Shown here one piece after another: positions 35,298 to 46,299 of a DNA stretch of 64,000 nt. The DNA is taken from the NCBI GenBank assembly GCA_033964015.1, contig CM066913.1, forward strand, positions 33,741,577 through 33,805,576. The letters are read 5' to 3'. The notes beneath the pieces are model-generated. The model ran no database searches, was not told where the DNA came from, and was given only the letters and a program-made list of their open reading frames with translations. Numbering within the stretch: position 1 is the first letter of the stretch; each line of letters begins with the position of its first letter. The stretch is from Scolanthus callimorphus (lineage: Eukaryota > Cnidaria > Anthozoa > Actiniaria > Edwardsiidae). Made by a program: the position numbers and the translations under genes.

Positions 35298-35419
35298 ATC
35301 ATGAGTGTGTAACAACTCCGGTCTGGCGGTAATCAGCGAGAACATGCACACGGATAGTCATTGGCTGACTTTTGGAATACGTTACCTGGATTGGAATCGA
35401 ATGTGAAATGTACATATAC

Positions 35420-35729
35420 CTTGTTGTTGCCGCTCTCTTGATAGTTATTCCAGTGCTGATTATCCGTGGATAACTGGATTTTGTAAGTCTTTACCCATTC
35501 ATAAGCTCTAGTACTCCCTTGAGTACCGATGGCGCATATAATAAACACCCATCCAGATTAATCTGTAGATACGGTTCTTTATCTGTACGGAACGGAGCCC
35601 ATCCCCCGGGTGATGAGTTCAGCCTCCCTTTGGTGGCTCTGTAATCCAGACTGTATTCAGACGAAGCTGTGATTCTGTTGTCTGGTATGATGTTCGCGTA
35701 CGCTACACCCAGAGCTTGGTCTCGACAAC
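35420..35729 (-). CDS. Gene C exon: discoidin domain 1, first part (one-base frame break)
   Basis: It begins GC-RDQALGVAYANIIPDNRIT, then GWAPFRTDKEPYLQINLDG. The frame changes at 35,548-35,553 (a three-base G-run on the minus strand), and the next frame continues FIICAIGTQGSTRAYEWVKT. Length is 310 nt instead of 311. The acceptor is CTGTTTGAAG and the donor AAG|GTATAT. This is the first domain after the signal peptide. Confidence 0.87.
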
Positions 35730-35878
35730 CTTCAAACAGAAAATTATCATAAAAGAATGAATAGAAGCAGCATTTATGAGGTATTGTTATCAAATGTGTG
35801 CCTGCAACTACAATAGACAGCCAATGTCGTCATACTATGTAATTGTCTAGCTCATGGCCCTTTTAATAATTATAATCA

Positions 35879-36086
35879 TACCCAGAGCTCCCCGGCTCGT
35901 CTTCTCGCGGGGGAGGCTGTGGTGACAGCCACTGACGCATGCGCGAGATTTGATACAGAGCCGTTGAGAGAAAGATTTTTCTGCGCATGCACCAACGTTT
36001 AAAACCAGCCAACCAGCAACGGTCCTTAAATGGATGTCGTCAGAACCTCCCATGCGACGGAGTGAGACGGGAGCTCTGGGTACGAG
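35879..36086. mobile_element. MITE, CAGAGCTCCCCGGCTCGTC family, copy 1
   Basis: The ends are TACCCAGAGCTCCCCGG and GGGAGCTCTGGGTA. The inside carries GCGCATGC motifs and non-coding sequence. Other copies are at 55,926-56,138 and 62,832-63,133. It lies in intron 1 of gene C. Confidence 0.7.
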
Positions 36087-36089
36087 AAT

Positions 36090-37280
36090 GAATTATAATA
36101 TCATCGGCATCGCGGAATTTTAGCTGCGCATGCGTTCGTCTAAGCGATTGCATGCTTGTAAGTTGCTAGCATGGAAAACATCGCATTCCTGGCAAATTTG
36201 TGCGCTGCGGGTTAGTTTAGTTCTTTGTTTTATTACATTAGCACGGATTATTTTTTGATAAAGAAGATGCGCATTGAAAACGTCAGGAGTAAAGCGACTC
36301 CACTTCATTGTCGAAGGAAGGTTAAATTGGCCCTCAAAACAAAGCCCAATGTAGCCGATATGAAACTAGCAAAAACAGTTCGGTTTCACGTCTTTTGGAT
36401 GAGACGATAAGCCGCGGTCCGTCTCTCACCTTCCTACTGTACTCAGTATCAGGGGGGGGGGGGGAGAACCATGCACTTCTGTGAGTAAGACTTGATGACT
36501 ATGCGTCTCAATGCTCAGCTAATAAAACAACCACGGTAGAATGTTGAAGTGTTCGAATTCTATTTTTCTAAACCTCCTTTGCAAAATGCAAAATATCCCA
36601 GACAAACGAGCCTTGTTTATCTTTTTACAGTACACAGTGCCGGGATTGCTTGGTGCCAAAAGTAATTGACGAGGTCTAGTACCCGCGTGTAGTCGTCAGT
36701 GACCGCATGTTACAGATGTTACACGTATGTTATCATCTGTGTTTCATGCACGTTTTCACTTTCCATACCAAGCAGCTGTATATACCTCGAATGCGGGCCT
36801 CGGTTTATAAATGGATTATAGGGCCAACACGAGCCGCGTGTAGGAAAACAAGTACTCGTTTGTACTCGTGAGTAGACCCTATATTACCCCGGTTTCTCAT
36901 GTGTGTTTCCTGTTGTGTATGTTCGTGATGAGCAAACAAATCGCGTGCGTTCAGGACTTTATATCTCTGTATCGTCTTTATATTTCCTCTGCAAACGTAT
37001 TTCTATTTTTTTCAGCCACGAGATTTATTTGGCATATAAGCAAGATTTCAGGAGATATTTTTAGCCACGTGACAGCTGAAAGCCAAGAAGAGTCGGGATC
37101 CTTACGTCAGCTAATAGAATACCGTCACGTAGCAGGAAGAGAAGTAGGGTTAGATATATTTGACCTGCATCATGCTTTCACCTAAAAATGGTTTACCATT
37201 ATGCCGTGTATTATTCGTATTGGACCATTATGCTTGTTATGAATCCACTCAAACGAGTCGGCTAAGTTAATTAGAAAATA
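36090..37280. other. Intron 1 of gene C, middle part
   Basis: No exon recognised. A G-run lies at 36,452-36,463. About 36,875-36,990 is a reverse-complement match to 50,815-50,910 (ACGCACGCGATTTGTTGC-type core), so both belong to one dispersed repeat. Confidence 0.5.
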
Positions 37281-37289
37281 ACATCTATG

Positions 37290-37590
37290 TTGTATTGTGA
37301 ATGTGCTCATTCTGATTGGTTGAAAGGCGTGTTTGTAAGAGACCTGAGAAACACGATTGTCACGCGACGCTGTCGCGCGTGTGTATGTTATTTTCTAAAA
37401 GCAATAAAAATACTTTCTGCGTGCTCTCTGGTTTCTTACAAACACTCGGGGAATGTTGGTCGAACTGATAAAACTTGAAAGACACTCGCCTGCGGCTCGT
37501 GTCTTTCAAGTTTTGATCAGTTCTCCCAACATCCCCCTCGTGTTTGTAAGAAAACAGAGAGCACGCGGAAAGTACTTTTATTGCTTAATT
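37290..37590. repeat. Foldback repeat in intron 1
   Basis: Two inverted arms (about 37,398-37,485 and 37,497-37,587) share GTGCTCTCTG, TTTCTTACAAACAC and AACTTGAAAGACAC blocks with a short GCCTGCGGC centre. It is a MITE-like hairpin. Confidence 0.7.
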
Positions 37591-37994
37591 AAAAAAACAC
37601 AGCACTGTAACGTTTTTTTTTACAGCCGACGAATAACAACGAGGTAAAAGATAAAATGTAAATGCAAACATGTTTGTACAAACATGCTGAAACATTAGTA
37701 TTTCTTAATCGTTCTAAATGCTATTTCTTTTATTTTCTTTCACTTAATTGTACCGATTGTTCGTACTTTTGTCGAGAATCCTTATTGTTTTCATTCTATT
37801 ACGCGCTGGAGTTATGGTTTAGCGACTGACAACTGATACTACCACACTGAAAGAGACAAACTCTGAAGTTTATAGTTTGTCGTTACAAAAACGGATGTGT
37901 ATAACCGTGTAATTAAAGATTAAATCGCGACCCTTCAAATAACAGTAATAAAAGTTCATTGTATTAGCATGTGTTTTAGGATGTGAAATCTTAC

Positions 37995-38067
37995 CTGCCG
38001 AGGAATATCGTAGCAGTAAAAGACCCAGCACAAGACAGCAGTAAAAGCGAGTAGTGCGAGCATCCAT
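37995..38067 (-). CDS. Gene C exon 1: signal peptide
   Basis: It encodes MDARTTRFYCCLVLGLLLLR then YSSA, a basic start, a hydrophobic core and a small-residue cleavage region. It ends GCAG|GTAAGA in phase 1, which matches the phase of every discoidin first-half exon. In-frame Met codons exist upstream (to 38,223), but this Met gives the proper signal peptide length. A weak TATTTTATA sequence lies about 200 bp upstream (38,262-38,271). Confidence 0.8.
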
Positions 38068-38269
38068 CTTCCAAGGCCCGTGTATTGATCTGAATGCTAA
38101 CGGACAGAGGAAGATCAATGGAGCCAGTCGAAGCTCTCTCCGGAAGTCAGAAATTCTGCTCTCTGCTATGACCTCCTCATCGACCCGTTGCCGCGATAAC
38201 AATTGTCCAATTAAAATGTACATCCTCTTTGTTTCTGGTGCCTACATATGGTGTTTGCTCCTATAAAAT

Positions 38270-39870
38270 AGCTTGATTCTGCTTGTTATACCTATTGCTT
38301 GCCAAATGACGAATCGCGAGCTATACTACTGATAGTTGTGACGGCGGCAGGTCAAAACTGCATACCAGAAAATGCAGACCGGAAAATGAAGCCTGTATAG
38401 GTTGTCACTGGCCAGGTAGATTTTCCTTTGGAAATAAAATAACAAAGCGCGGCGGCCATGTTGGATGAAAGAACAAAGGGAGCAAATGAACATTCGTTTC
38501 TTCTGTTCATCCAACATGGCCGCCAGTGACATCACATGCACACCAAGAATAGACCGATCCCGTCTTCGCATTAATTACTCACACCAAACAATGGGTAGTT
38601 TTCCCTATGGAATTCAAAATGTCCGAGCAACAAACTCGAAAATGAATTATTCAGGTTTTCGTGACGAAAATATAAAACCCATATATTATGAACAAACTTC
38701 TAACACCTGCAATCGGTGTACTTTCCATGCACGCCTTCGCTACGGCCCTGTATTACCCTAACAATGTTTGCGCAAAAAATAACGACCCTCCCTTTATCAT
38801 TTGCACAAAATTTTTTGACCCTCCCTTTTTCACGTGCATGAAAATTAGAGGCCCTCCCCATTTTTGCACCAACCCTCCCTCCCTCTAATTTATGACCAGT
38901 CCTTAAATAATAGTCATTAGAAATATCCCGGCTCGTGATAAATTTACTCAAGAGTCAAGGGGATATTTGGCCAATAATCGGCGGACATTGTTCAGTTTAC
39001 TGATTAAACGCAAAGATAAGCTCTGCAAGTTCTTCCCCGGAGCTTTGAATAAAACTATTTGGTACATTTAAACAGACTTTTTATGGCAAAATTCCTAATT
39101 TTATTTCACTTTAAATGATTAATTATTGTATATTGTAAATTTCCACGTCTGTCTGGAGATATTATTGAATAAAGACTATTATTATTATTATTTATATTAT
39201 TCACTACAACTTAGTACAATAAGTGAAACAGAAGAAAACCAAAGAAAAAGCATAAGAACAATTTAGAAATACTAATGTTTCAGCAGGGATTCTTAGTCTA
39301 GTGTCTAATCTGTCTAATTGTTTGCTTAGTTTCTGCAGTCTCTGGACATTTAATAAGTTTATATTGCTGAGATATTTGTACAAACATGTTTTGCATGTAC
39401 ATTTTCGTCGGCAAAATGTAGAGGTTTTTTAAAGCTTAAAGTGGCAATAATAACAAAATCGTTCTATACAAGATAGCTTTTTTGAAATGGGGAAGGATTG
39501 TGTTTATTTGATGTTCGTAGCACTAAAGGTGCAAGAGAAATGTAGGTTTTTAACGTACGCAAATTAGGCAAATGGTGACGTCATAGCAGGGACAGATAAA
39601 TCCAGAGCAATCTTAGCAACGAAGGGCCAGATACTGATCGCAATCGAGAATTTCAGGCAGCATACCAATACACATGCCTCACAATAGTAGTAGAAACATT
39701 TTGACTGTATTTTGTATGATTACACAATTAGATGAATATAATATAGATTTTGTTGCTATTTTTTCAAAGAAAAGACCTGGAACCCAAATAGTTACCATGG
39801 TAACACTAATAAATACGCAGAGGTATGTTGTCAATACTGTTCTTTAACATCACTACATGTGATGATTGCT
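38270..39870. other. Upstream region of gene C: repeats, no gene seen
   Basis: It contains a hairpin at 38,451-38,526 (GGCGGCCATGTTGGATGAA facing its complement), a diverged GACCCTCCC repeat (about 38,745-38,905) related to the Harbinger-like family, and a LINE 3' tail ending AATAAAGACTATTATTATT near 39,160-39,200 on the plus strand. The promoter of gene C should lie at the left end of this region, but I see no convincing core elements. Confidence 0.45.
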
Positions 39871-39872
39871 CG

Positions 39873-40690
39873 AATTCAGAGTGGTGTAACCTCTAGCCAA
39901 TCAAAGTGCCAGGATTTTGAAAAAGCATTATTATTCAAGTGGTTACCAAATACTTAGCACTATCAGTATCAGAAGAGAAATCTACTATTTGACCCCTGGT
40001 CCACTTCTGTAGTGCGCCAGTGCGCCCGTATAGCCAACGCCGCGATGCTGTGTTCGTATATATTTCTCGCGCTGTTATTATTACACAATCATTGCTATCA
40101 CAGTGATTTAGCTTGTTCATATGCTCATGGAAATACAACCTTTACATGTACGAAATTTAGAGGTAGATATTTGTCCCTAAAGTGATCTTTAGTCATTTAT
40201 CGTCCGCGTGATGCTAAAGCTTTGCGGATCAATGAATATAAAATAGTCGGCCAAATGAAATAGGGCATGAGCAGTGAGTATATTTTCAAAAGGGCAAAAC
40301 ATGATTCACTTATAAATTGCTCGTTGGCACTTTTAGCGAGAGCTACAACTAGTAGAGCCGTGCGAGGAGAAACATTTTCGAGTTCAGAGTGGTGTAACCA
40401 CTAGCCAATCAAAGTGCCAGGATTTTGAAAGTGGTAACCAAATACTTGAGCACTATCAGTATCAGAAGAGAAACTATTTGACCCCTTGTCCACTTCTGAA
40501 GTGCGCCCGTGTAGCCAACGCCGCGATGATGTGTTTGTATATATAATTCTCGCGCTGTTGTTAGGAAATGCAGCCTTACATGTATGAAATTTAGAGGTAG
40601 ATATTTGTCTCTATAGTCGGCAAAATGAAATTAAGGTAGCAGTGAGTCAGAGGAACTCATATTTTCAAAAGGGCAAAATATGATTCACTG
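39873..40690 (+). repeat. Tandem duplication of about 400 bp
   Basis: Two diverged direct copies (39,873-40,315 and 40,377-40,690) share AGAGTGGTGTAACC, GCCAATCAAAGTGCCAGGAT, GCCAACGCCGCGATG and TTTTCAAAAGGGCAAAA. The second ends where the GATTCG array starts. Confidence 0.75.
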
Positions 40691-40694
40691 TACC

Positions 40695-42090
40695 GATTTA
40701 GACTCTTTACTGATTCGACTACTGTTTCCCGATTGTCTTTACTGATTCAACTATTTACTGATTCGACTACTGTTTCCCGATTCGGCAGAATGTTAAACAA
40801 TAATTTATTTACTTATGCGATCGGTTCGACTATTTTGAATCACAACTGTTTCCTGATTCGACTGAATTATTATTAATTATTGTTTATTTACAAACAATCT
40901 GATCGTTGACCGATTTAGACTCTTTACTGATCGACTATTTACTGATTCGACTATTGTTTCCCGATTCGGCTGAATGTGTTAAACTATTAATTTATTTACT
41001 TATGTGATCGGTTATCGATTCGATACTTTACTGATTCAACTCACAAAATTGTTACCTGATTCAGCTGTTATAATGTATGTGTACGGAAAAACAGATGTTT
41101 CTTTTAATATTAAAAAACAACTGATTGAAATCCGTTAAATAAAGTCATATGTATGTTAATATACTAATTCGATCGTTATACTTTACCGATTCGACTCTTA
41201 CTGACTCAGGCACTTTAATGCCTGGGTCAAAGGGACCACGCCCTGTTTAGCATTCGATTCGTTCTAAGTTAACATACGTCCAACTTATCCTTCCAATTAT
41301 CTGACAATATTGAAGACCTTAACGTCCTTGATAATTTAATAAGTTGCTGTTACCATAGAAACAAAAGCCCGACCTTTGACCTCTGTTTAAAAAAATTTCG
41401 TTTCAAAGCTTGACGAGGAGTGGAAAATGCAAACAAACCTGCAATTAAACTAAATGAAGTAATAGGACATACCTTCAAGTTTATCAGTCCAACTAGATAT
41501 CGTGCATAATGTTTTCATTTACGAAGTTATTACCCGGATATCATATTTCAGAATGTCCAAAAATAGGCTTCCTGATTAAATGGACATCATATCTAGTTGG
41601 ACCAGTGATACTTGTCCTAGCATTAATTACATAACGCATTGATATCCTTAAATTTTTTTGTCTTTCCTTTCCTCGCGAGGCAGTATTTAAAATTTCTTTT
41701 CTTTGGAGTTCAAAGGTCACATTCCACGTTGTCATGGGGATGTAAACCGGAATTTGTTTATCTTTTGCCAAACAACAATTCTAAATAAGAAATGAATGGT
41801 TAAGATTCAAAGTTCTCGAAATAAACCACCCCCTATGGTTTTTGAGCCGCCATTTTGAAAGCAACTGAGACCCAGGCATTAACATAGCTGAGGACGAAAA
41901 TCCCAACTGTTTCCCGATTCGGCTGAATGCGTTCGACTGTTACTGATTCAACTCACAGCTGTTATTTATTTACTAATTCGATCGTTGATCTATTTTGACT
42001 CTTTACTGATTCGACTATTTACTGATTCGAACTGTTTCCCGATTCGGCTGAATGCTACACCAATATATTTATCTACTTATTCGAACGGTA
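40695..42090 (+). repeat. GATTCG-motif satellite array, left copy (with gap)
   Basis: Repeats such as TTTACTGATTCGACTA and TTTCCCGATTCGGCTGAATG recur from 40,695 to 41,075, again at about 41,160-41,215 and from 41,895 to 42,085. The right-hand array at 48.74-50.77 kb carries the same motifs on the opposite strand. Unrelated sequence at 41,220-41,890 separates the blocks. Confidence 0.85.
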
Positions 42091-43230
42091 ACCCCCGGGA
42101 GGGAGGGGGAGGGGAGGGGGCGATAAAGTAATGACAAAATGCCTACCCTCGGGGATTTATATATCAAGACGTTTGCAGCCTAACGTTGTCGACTTGCCGC
42201 TTTCCTTGAAAGCAAAAAAATCCACCAAAACTTGCAGTGTTCGAGGAACATCTTACTTTGGTCGTCATATTGTTTTTGCCTCGCCAAAGGTCCCTGGACA
42301 AAACACAGGGTAACCCGCGCGTATTCGCAGAAAACGACAATATTATGTTGAAGATTTGACAATATTCGTGGGGTGATCTCCTCCAGTTCTCGAATCGTCA
42401 AGATTTCGCTTGCCATCTATTACTGAGTTGGTGTCCAGGCCTGGTTTAAAGCCTAGTTTCCATTTAGTCTTATCTGTCCAATAATCAGTCAACCTTGAAA
42501 GAATTTTATTCTTGTTTTTGTTTGGTTTTCTTTTTTATTCCATTGTTTCAGATGCGACAGATAAGACTATATGGAAAACCAGGCCTTATCTGTCTTATTT
42601 GTCGCATCAGTCGGAGACCGTGAAACAATAGAATAAGTCCAATTCTATTGTTTCACGGTCGATTGATACACGACTGTAAAGTGCCTGTGTCAGCCGCCAT
42701 TTTGACAGCATCTCAAAAAAATCTTTTTTTAAAAGATATCTGATACAGCCGACAGCGTTTGACTGTTTAACCCTAACAGTTCGCACGTTACGTTTCAACG
42801 TTGGAAACTATCGTTTCTAGATAATAATAATAAACTTTATTAGCCACTCCTAAAAAGATTAGTCTCAACTAATTTACAATGATAACTATGATAACTTTAA
42901 AAGAACGTGCAAGATGAAGCAAGACCAACGAGTTCTGCCCTCTCTTATGGCGGAAACCTTTCAATTTTTGTCTCAGAACGCAACTTTCAAACGCTAAACA
43001 GTGGAACGCAATCGGCTGTTGGATGGTGTAATTAGTTTTGCTGAGTCAGGGTTATTACTTCTGGAGCATGCGCGTATCATGACAGGCTCCCTTTAAGGAT
43101 ATCCAGAGATAACCTCTGTCTCAGGTACTTGATATCACCCTGAAAGGTAAGAGAAAGCAAAAACATGACATACATACAATATCAATAGGGCGTTATTAAA
43201 GCGCAATGAAAATACTTCATACATGAAATC
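42091..43230. other. Region between repeat arrays, no gene recognised
   Basis: It holds small inverted repeats, including TATGGAAAACCAGGC / GCCTGGTTTAAAGCCTAGTT near 42,435-42,600 and ATTCTATTGTTTCACGGTC facing its complement near 42,612-42,662. A minus-strand LINE 3' tail with AATAATAATAAACTTTATT lies near 42,822-42,900. Confidence 0.45.
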
Positions 43231-43259
43231 AGCAAACTCTATTTTTATGGCGACTAACC

Positions 43260-44160
43260 TCGTCAAAGTCAATCTCTTTTCGTAGAGCCGAACAACGTGC
43301 AAAAGAAAAAAGGGAAAATAAATTAATTATAATCAAACGCGGTTTTTCTGCCTTCCATGTAACTCTCAAGTGCCCTTGCGACTTCTGCAACGAATGAATC
43401 GTCCATATTGAAAGTCTCTGCCACTGCTGCAACTGGAGTTTCGCTTTGCTTCGACTGCTACTTATTTGGTTGCGACCATACTGCCACAGAAACCGCGGGA
43501 CGGACCATTTGATATTTGCAGGGGGGGGGGGGGGGTCAATTTTTGGGAATCCATCTTTCCAAAGACTCTGTGTCCGCATTACCGATTGAGGACATATAGC
43601 CCTTCCTTTCGCACATGGCAACATTTTCTTCCTAGTCCCTTTGTTCTGCCTGCATGAAATGCTCTTACCTGGCAAACAAAAACTCCACAGTCGTCGCTGT
43701 TATTTTGGACAGGTATCTCCTACAAATGCGAGTATATGTAAGCAAGTAATTGATCAAATTGAAATAGGGGAATGAACATTAATTTAGCGCGGGGCGTATT
43801 TTTGCGGGGAGAAACAGTATATATTACCTTGTTTGTGTGAAGAGAACGCCACTCTTTGCAATTGAAATGATTGCCCTTGACGACACTATAGTAGCCCAAA
43901 ATTTCCCTAGAAATAAGATCGCATGCCATTACGTGCAGTTCGACAACATAACATGAATATAATCATTGCAACTTACATCATTGAATTGATGACTGATGGA
44001 TCTGCAGTTCCAGTTAGCGAGTCATAGTGAATGACTGCTTTGTTGACTACATCAAGCACCTGTCAGTTATATTGATGCCACGTATAAATAGTCATGTCAG
44101 TGACCCAAAGCTGATTTTGTTCCCAGTTTCCTCTAAATAAGGATCACGGTCAGGAGGAGG
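43260..44160 (-). pseudogene. Possible remnants of a transposon gene with a Ulp1-like (C48) protease
   Basis: Broken minus-strand stretches read, from right to left, WVTDMTIYTWHQYN (near 44,100), VVNKAVIHYDSLTG then DPSVINSM (near 44,000), MACDLISREILGYYSVVKG (near 43,900) and VAETFNMDDSFVAEVARALE (near 43,400). The YDSL block and the CDLISREI block resemble the strand and helix after the catalytic His and Cys of Ulp1-type proteases, which occur in several DNA transposons. The catalytic residues themselves are not convincing. A G-run repeat interrupts it at 43,520. Confidence 0.25.
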
Positions 44161-44328
44161 GAAACGCAAAAGATTATGGACAGTCCAAATATCAAATATC
44201 CTGAACAAAGACATTTAACAAGCTATACAAAATGTGTCAGTTTTTCAGTCTGCTGGGGACGAGTCAGAAACAAGAGAGCACCGTCAGACAACCAAAAAGG
44301 CTCCTAAAAGATGTTTGACCCCTAAATC

Positions 44329-46262
44329 AGGGTCCTGAAGGGGTAAAACGGGAGCCGGGATTCGCCTTTTTGTAGGCCGGGAAAACGGGATTTGGGTTAC
44401 CGGGAACGGGATTTGTCTACCGGGAATGGGAATCAAGATGCTTCAACGGGAACGAGATTTTTCAAATCTCTCTCCTTGTATATCCTGTGTATCCTAATAA
44501 AAAAATTGTCAATTTATACCATTTTTCGCATTTTAAGACTGTTTAGAGTATCCTAACAGCAGGCTACCTGAAAAAAATTCACTTCTCGCCCCTTCTAAAT
44601 TAATGCCCTCGTTTTGCTTTTTTTGGTCCCTCGGAATCTGCGAGGTTTTGATCAACGGTTTGATAACTTGGCATACGCATTTTCAAAACGGCGGAACCAC
44701 TTTTTGAATAGAATCGTATGATATATCTTTTGTATCAAAATTGAGGACGAGATATCATACGGGCAGAGGATCATTTCATTTTGGGGAGGGCGAAAGGGGG
44801 CAACTCTCGAAACCTGAAGCCCTGGAAGCGGAAGGGGGGATCACAAGAAATTTTCTGCGGAATTATTCCAGCAATTTCTATATCATTTGCATTTTTGTAG
44901 TTCTCTTCTTTCAATACGTTAAGCATTTCGTCGCATAAGGAAGAAACAAGTAATATTGCGTTTGAGATCTCCCGCAAACAAAGATAATATGCTCGTGCCG
45001 TTTAAATGGAATGCCCGTTACAAGAACATTTGTATCTTAGCGAGTAAAAACAAACTCCCCGCGAAAGCCCTCCAGTGATAGGCCTGGCAGGCACTGAATT
45101 ACTATGTTCGAAAGAAGCCCGTAAGCGTGAGATCGACGTCGTGCACGAAGAATACAAACTACAGGCTTTAGGGACGGACCATCATTTTTTTACGGGGGGT
45201 TTCTAAAATTTGGAAAAAAATATTTGCAAGAGCTAAAACCCTAAAATAAACTGCTTGTGAGCAAAAAAAGGAAAAAATAAATTGTTTGCTAAAGATTGGG
45301 ACTATCATACAAAAAAAACTGAAAATAATGTTCTGGCTAGTTCAGGCTATACATCCACCTCAGCTTACTGTATTAATACATGTAACTACAATATTACAGT
45401 TGAACCTCACAAAGGGGACACCTCTATAAGTAATACATAATTACAAACAATGACTACTATGCTATTTTGAATTGATACTAGAATTTTATTTGTAATTTCT
45501 AAACAACAATGTATGCTCGCGAGACCTCTGTGATACCGCGCAAGAAAAATCGCCAAGATCACAACGAATTTGCGCCCGTCTACATTAGAGATTTGGGTGC
45601 GAAAAAATCGCCGCGAAAAAATTCGCAGCAAAAAATCGCACGTATAAACGAGCCTAGTTGAAAACCTATTTAAGCCAAAAACAATCGAAAAAATTGTTTG
45701 CAGACGCACGATGTTCAAAAAATGTTTGCAAACGGGACGACCCGAAAAAAAAATGTTTGCATGAAAAAATTTCTTAAAACCCCCCACGAAAAAAATAATG
45801 GTCCGTCCCTTATTTGCTATTCACAAATAATGCAATGTTCATCTTCCTTTTTTCTGAGGCTTGATGAAATTCGTTTATCAATTAAAACAGGGCGCGCTTC
45901 ATGCGCAACAGAAGAGAAATTCCTGTAAAATATATCCCATGTTCAAATAGGGGGATCACGAAAACCCTTTATAGTAATAGGCCTGGCGGACAATCACTAT
46001 GTTGGAAAAAATCGACATTACAAGCATAGCAATTCGTCATTTGGTTGCAATAATAACAATTTCGTCATTTGCGGCGTGCATGAACAATAAAACCTAAGAG
46101 ATAGTGCCGATAAAAGCAGGAATCTCAATTTTAACACACAGTTTTTGTGCGCCGGGATTTTACCGACTGGTCCTCCCGGGAACGGGATTTTACCTACTGG
46201 GAACGGGATTTTGCGAAAAAAACGACCGGGAAACGGGATTGGGACCCCCCCTTCAGGACCCT
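44329..46262. mobile_element. CAGGGTCCTGAAGGGG-ended TIR element
   Basis: The left end CAGGGTCCTGAAGGGG mirrors CCCCTTCAGGACCCTG at the right. CTAAAT flanks both sides (44,323-44,328 and 46,263-46,268). Both subterminal zones carry several direct copies of CGGGAACGGGATTT (44,350-44,465 and 46,140-46,240). The layout copies that of 6,127-7,982. Inside lie a Harbinger-like repeat (44,755-44,940 and on) and a nested TIR element at 45,171-45,809. No transposase recognised. Confidence 0.65.
45171..45809. mobile_element. TIR element with GGGACGGACCAT ends and TTA flanks
   Basis: The left end GGGACGGACCATCATTTTTT and right end AATAATGGTCCGTCCC are inverted. TTA flanks both sides. Harbinger-like by duplication and GGG start. 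The internal 126-residue minus ORF has no domain I recognise. Confidence 0.65.
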
Positions 46263-46299
46263 GCTAAATAGATATCAAAATGTAGGCTAGGCTTAGATT

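Larger units (their letters stand above)
13648..38067 (-). other. Gene C: discoidin-Ig-FN3 receptor, probable receptor tyrosine phosphatase (3' end not seen)
   Basis: Twenty-four exons join in consistent phase into a type I membrane protein: signal peptide, seven F5/8 type C (discoidin) domains, one Ig-like domain, four FN3 domains, one transmembrane helix and a cytoplasmic juxtamembrane segment. Discoidin domains usually bind phospholipid, glycan or matrix ligands; Ig and FN3 stalks are typical of adhesion receptors. The last FN3 carries WYQVIVYR and an IYIRAMTD strand like the membrane-proximal FN3 of R2B-type RPTPs (PTPRM/K/T/U), which have a MAM domain instead of discoidin. A related phosphatase gene lies directly upstream on the same strand, so intracellular phosphatase domains are expected left of 13.6 kb, but I did not find them. 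Exons DS1a, DS2a, DS4a, Ig and TM each miss one nucleotide, so the locus is either mis-assembled at those bases or decaying. A discoidin receptor without phosphatase remains possible. Confidence 0.75.

Noticed and set aside
43229..43675. 148-codon minus ORF with a proline run
   Set aside because: The proline run is a translated poly-G tract within a repeat; a different frame carries the more protein-like stretch.
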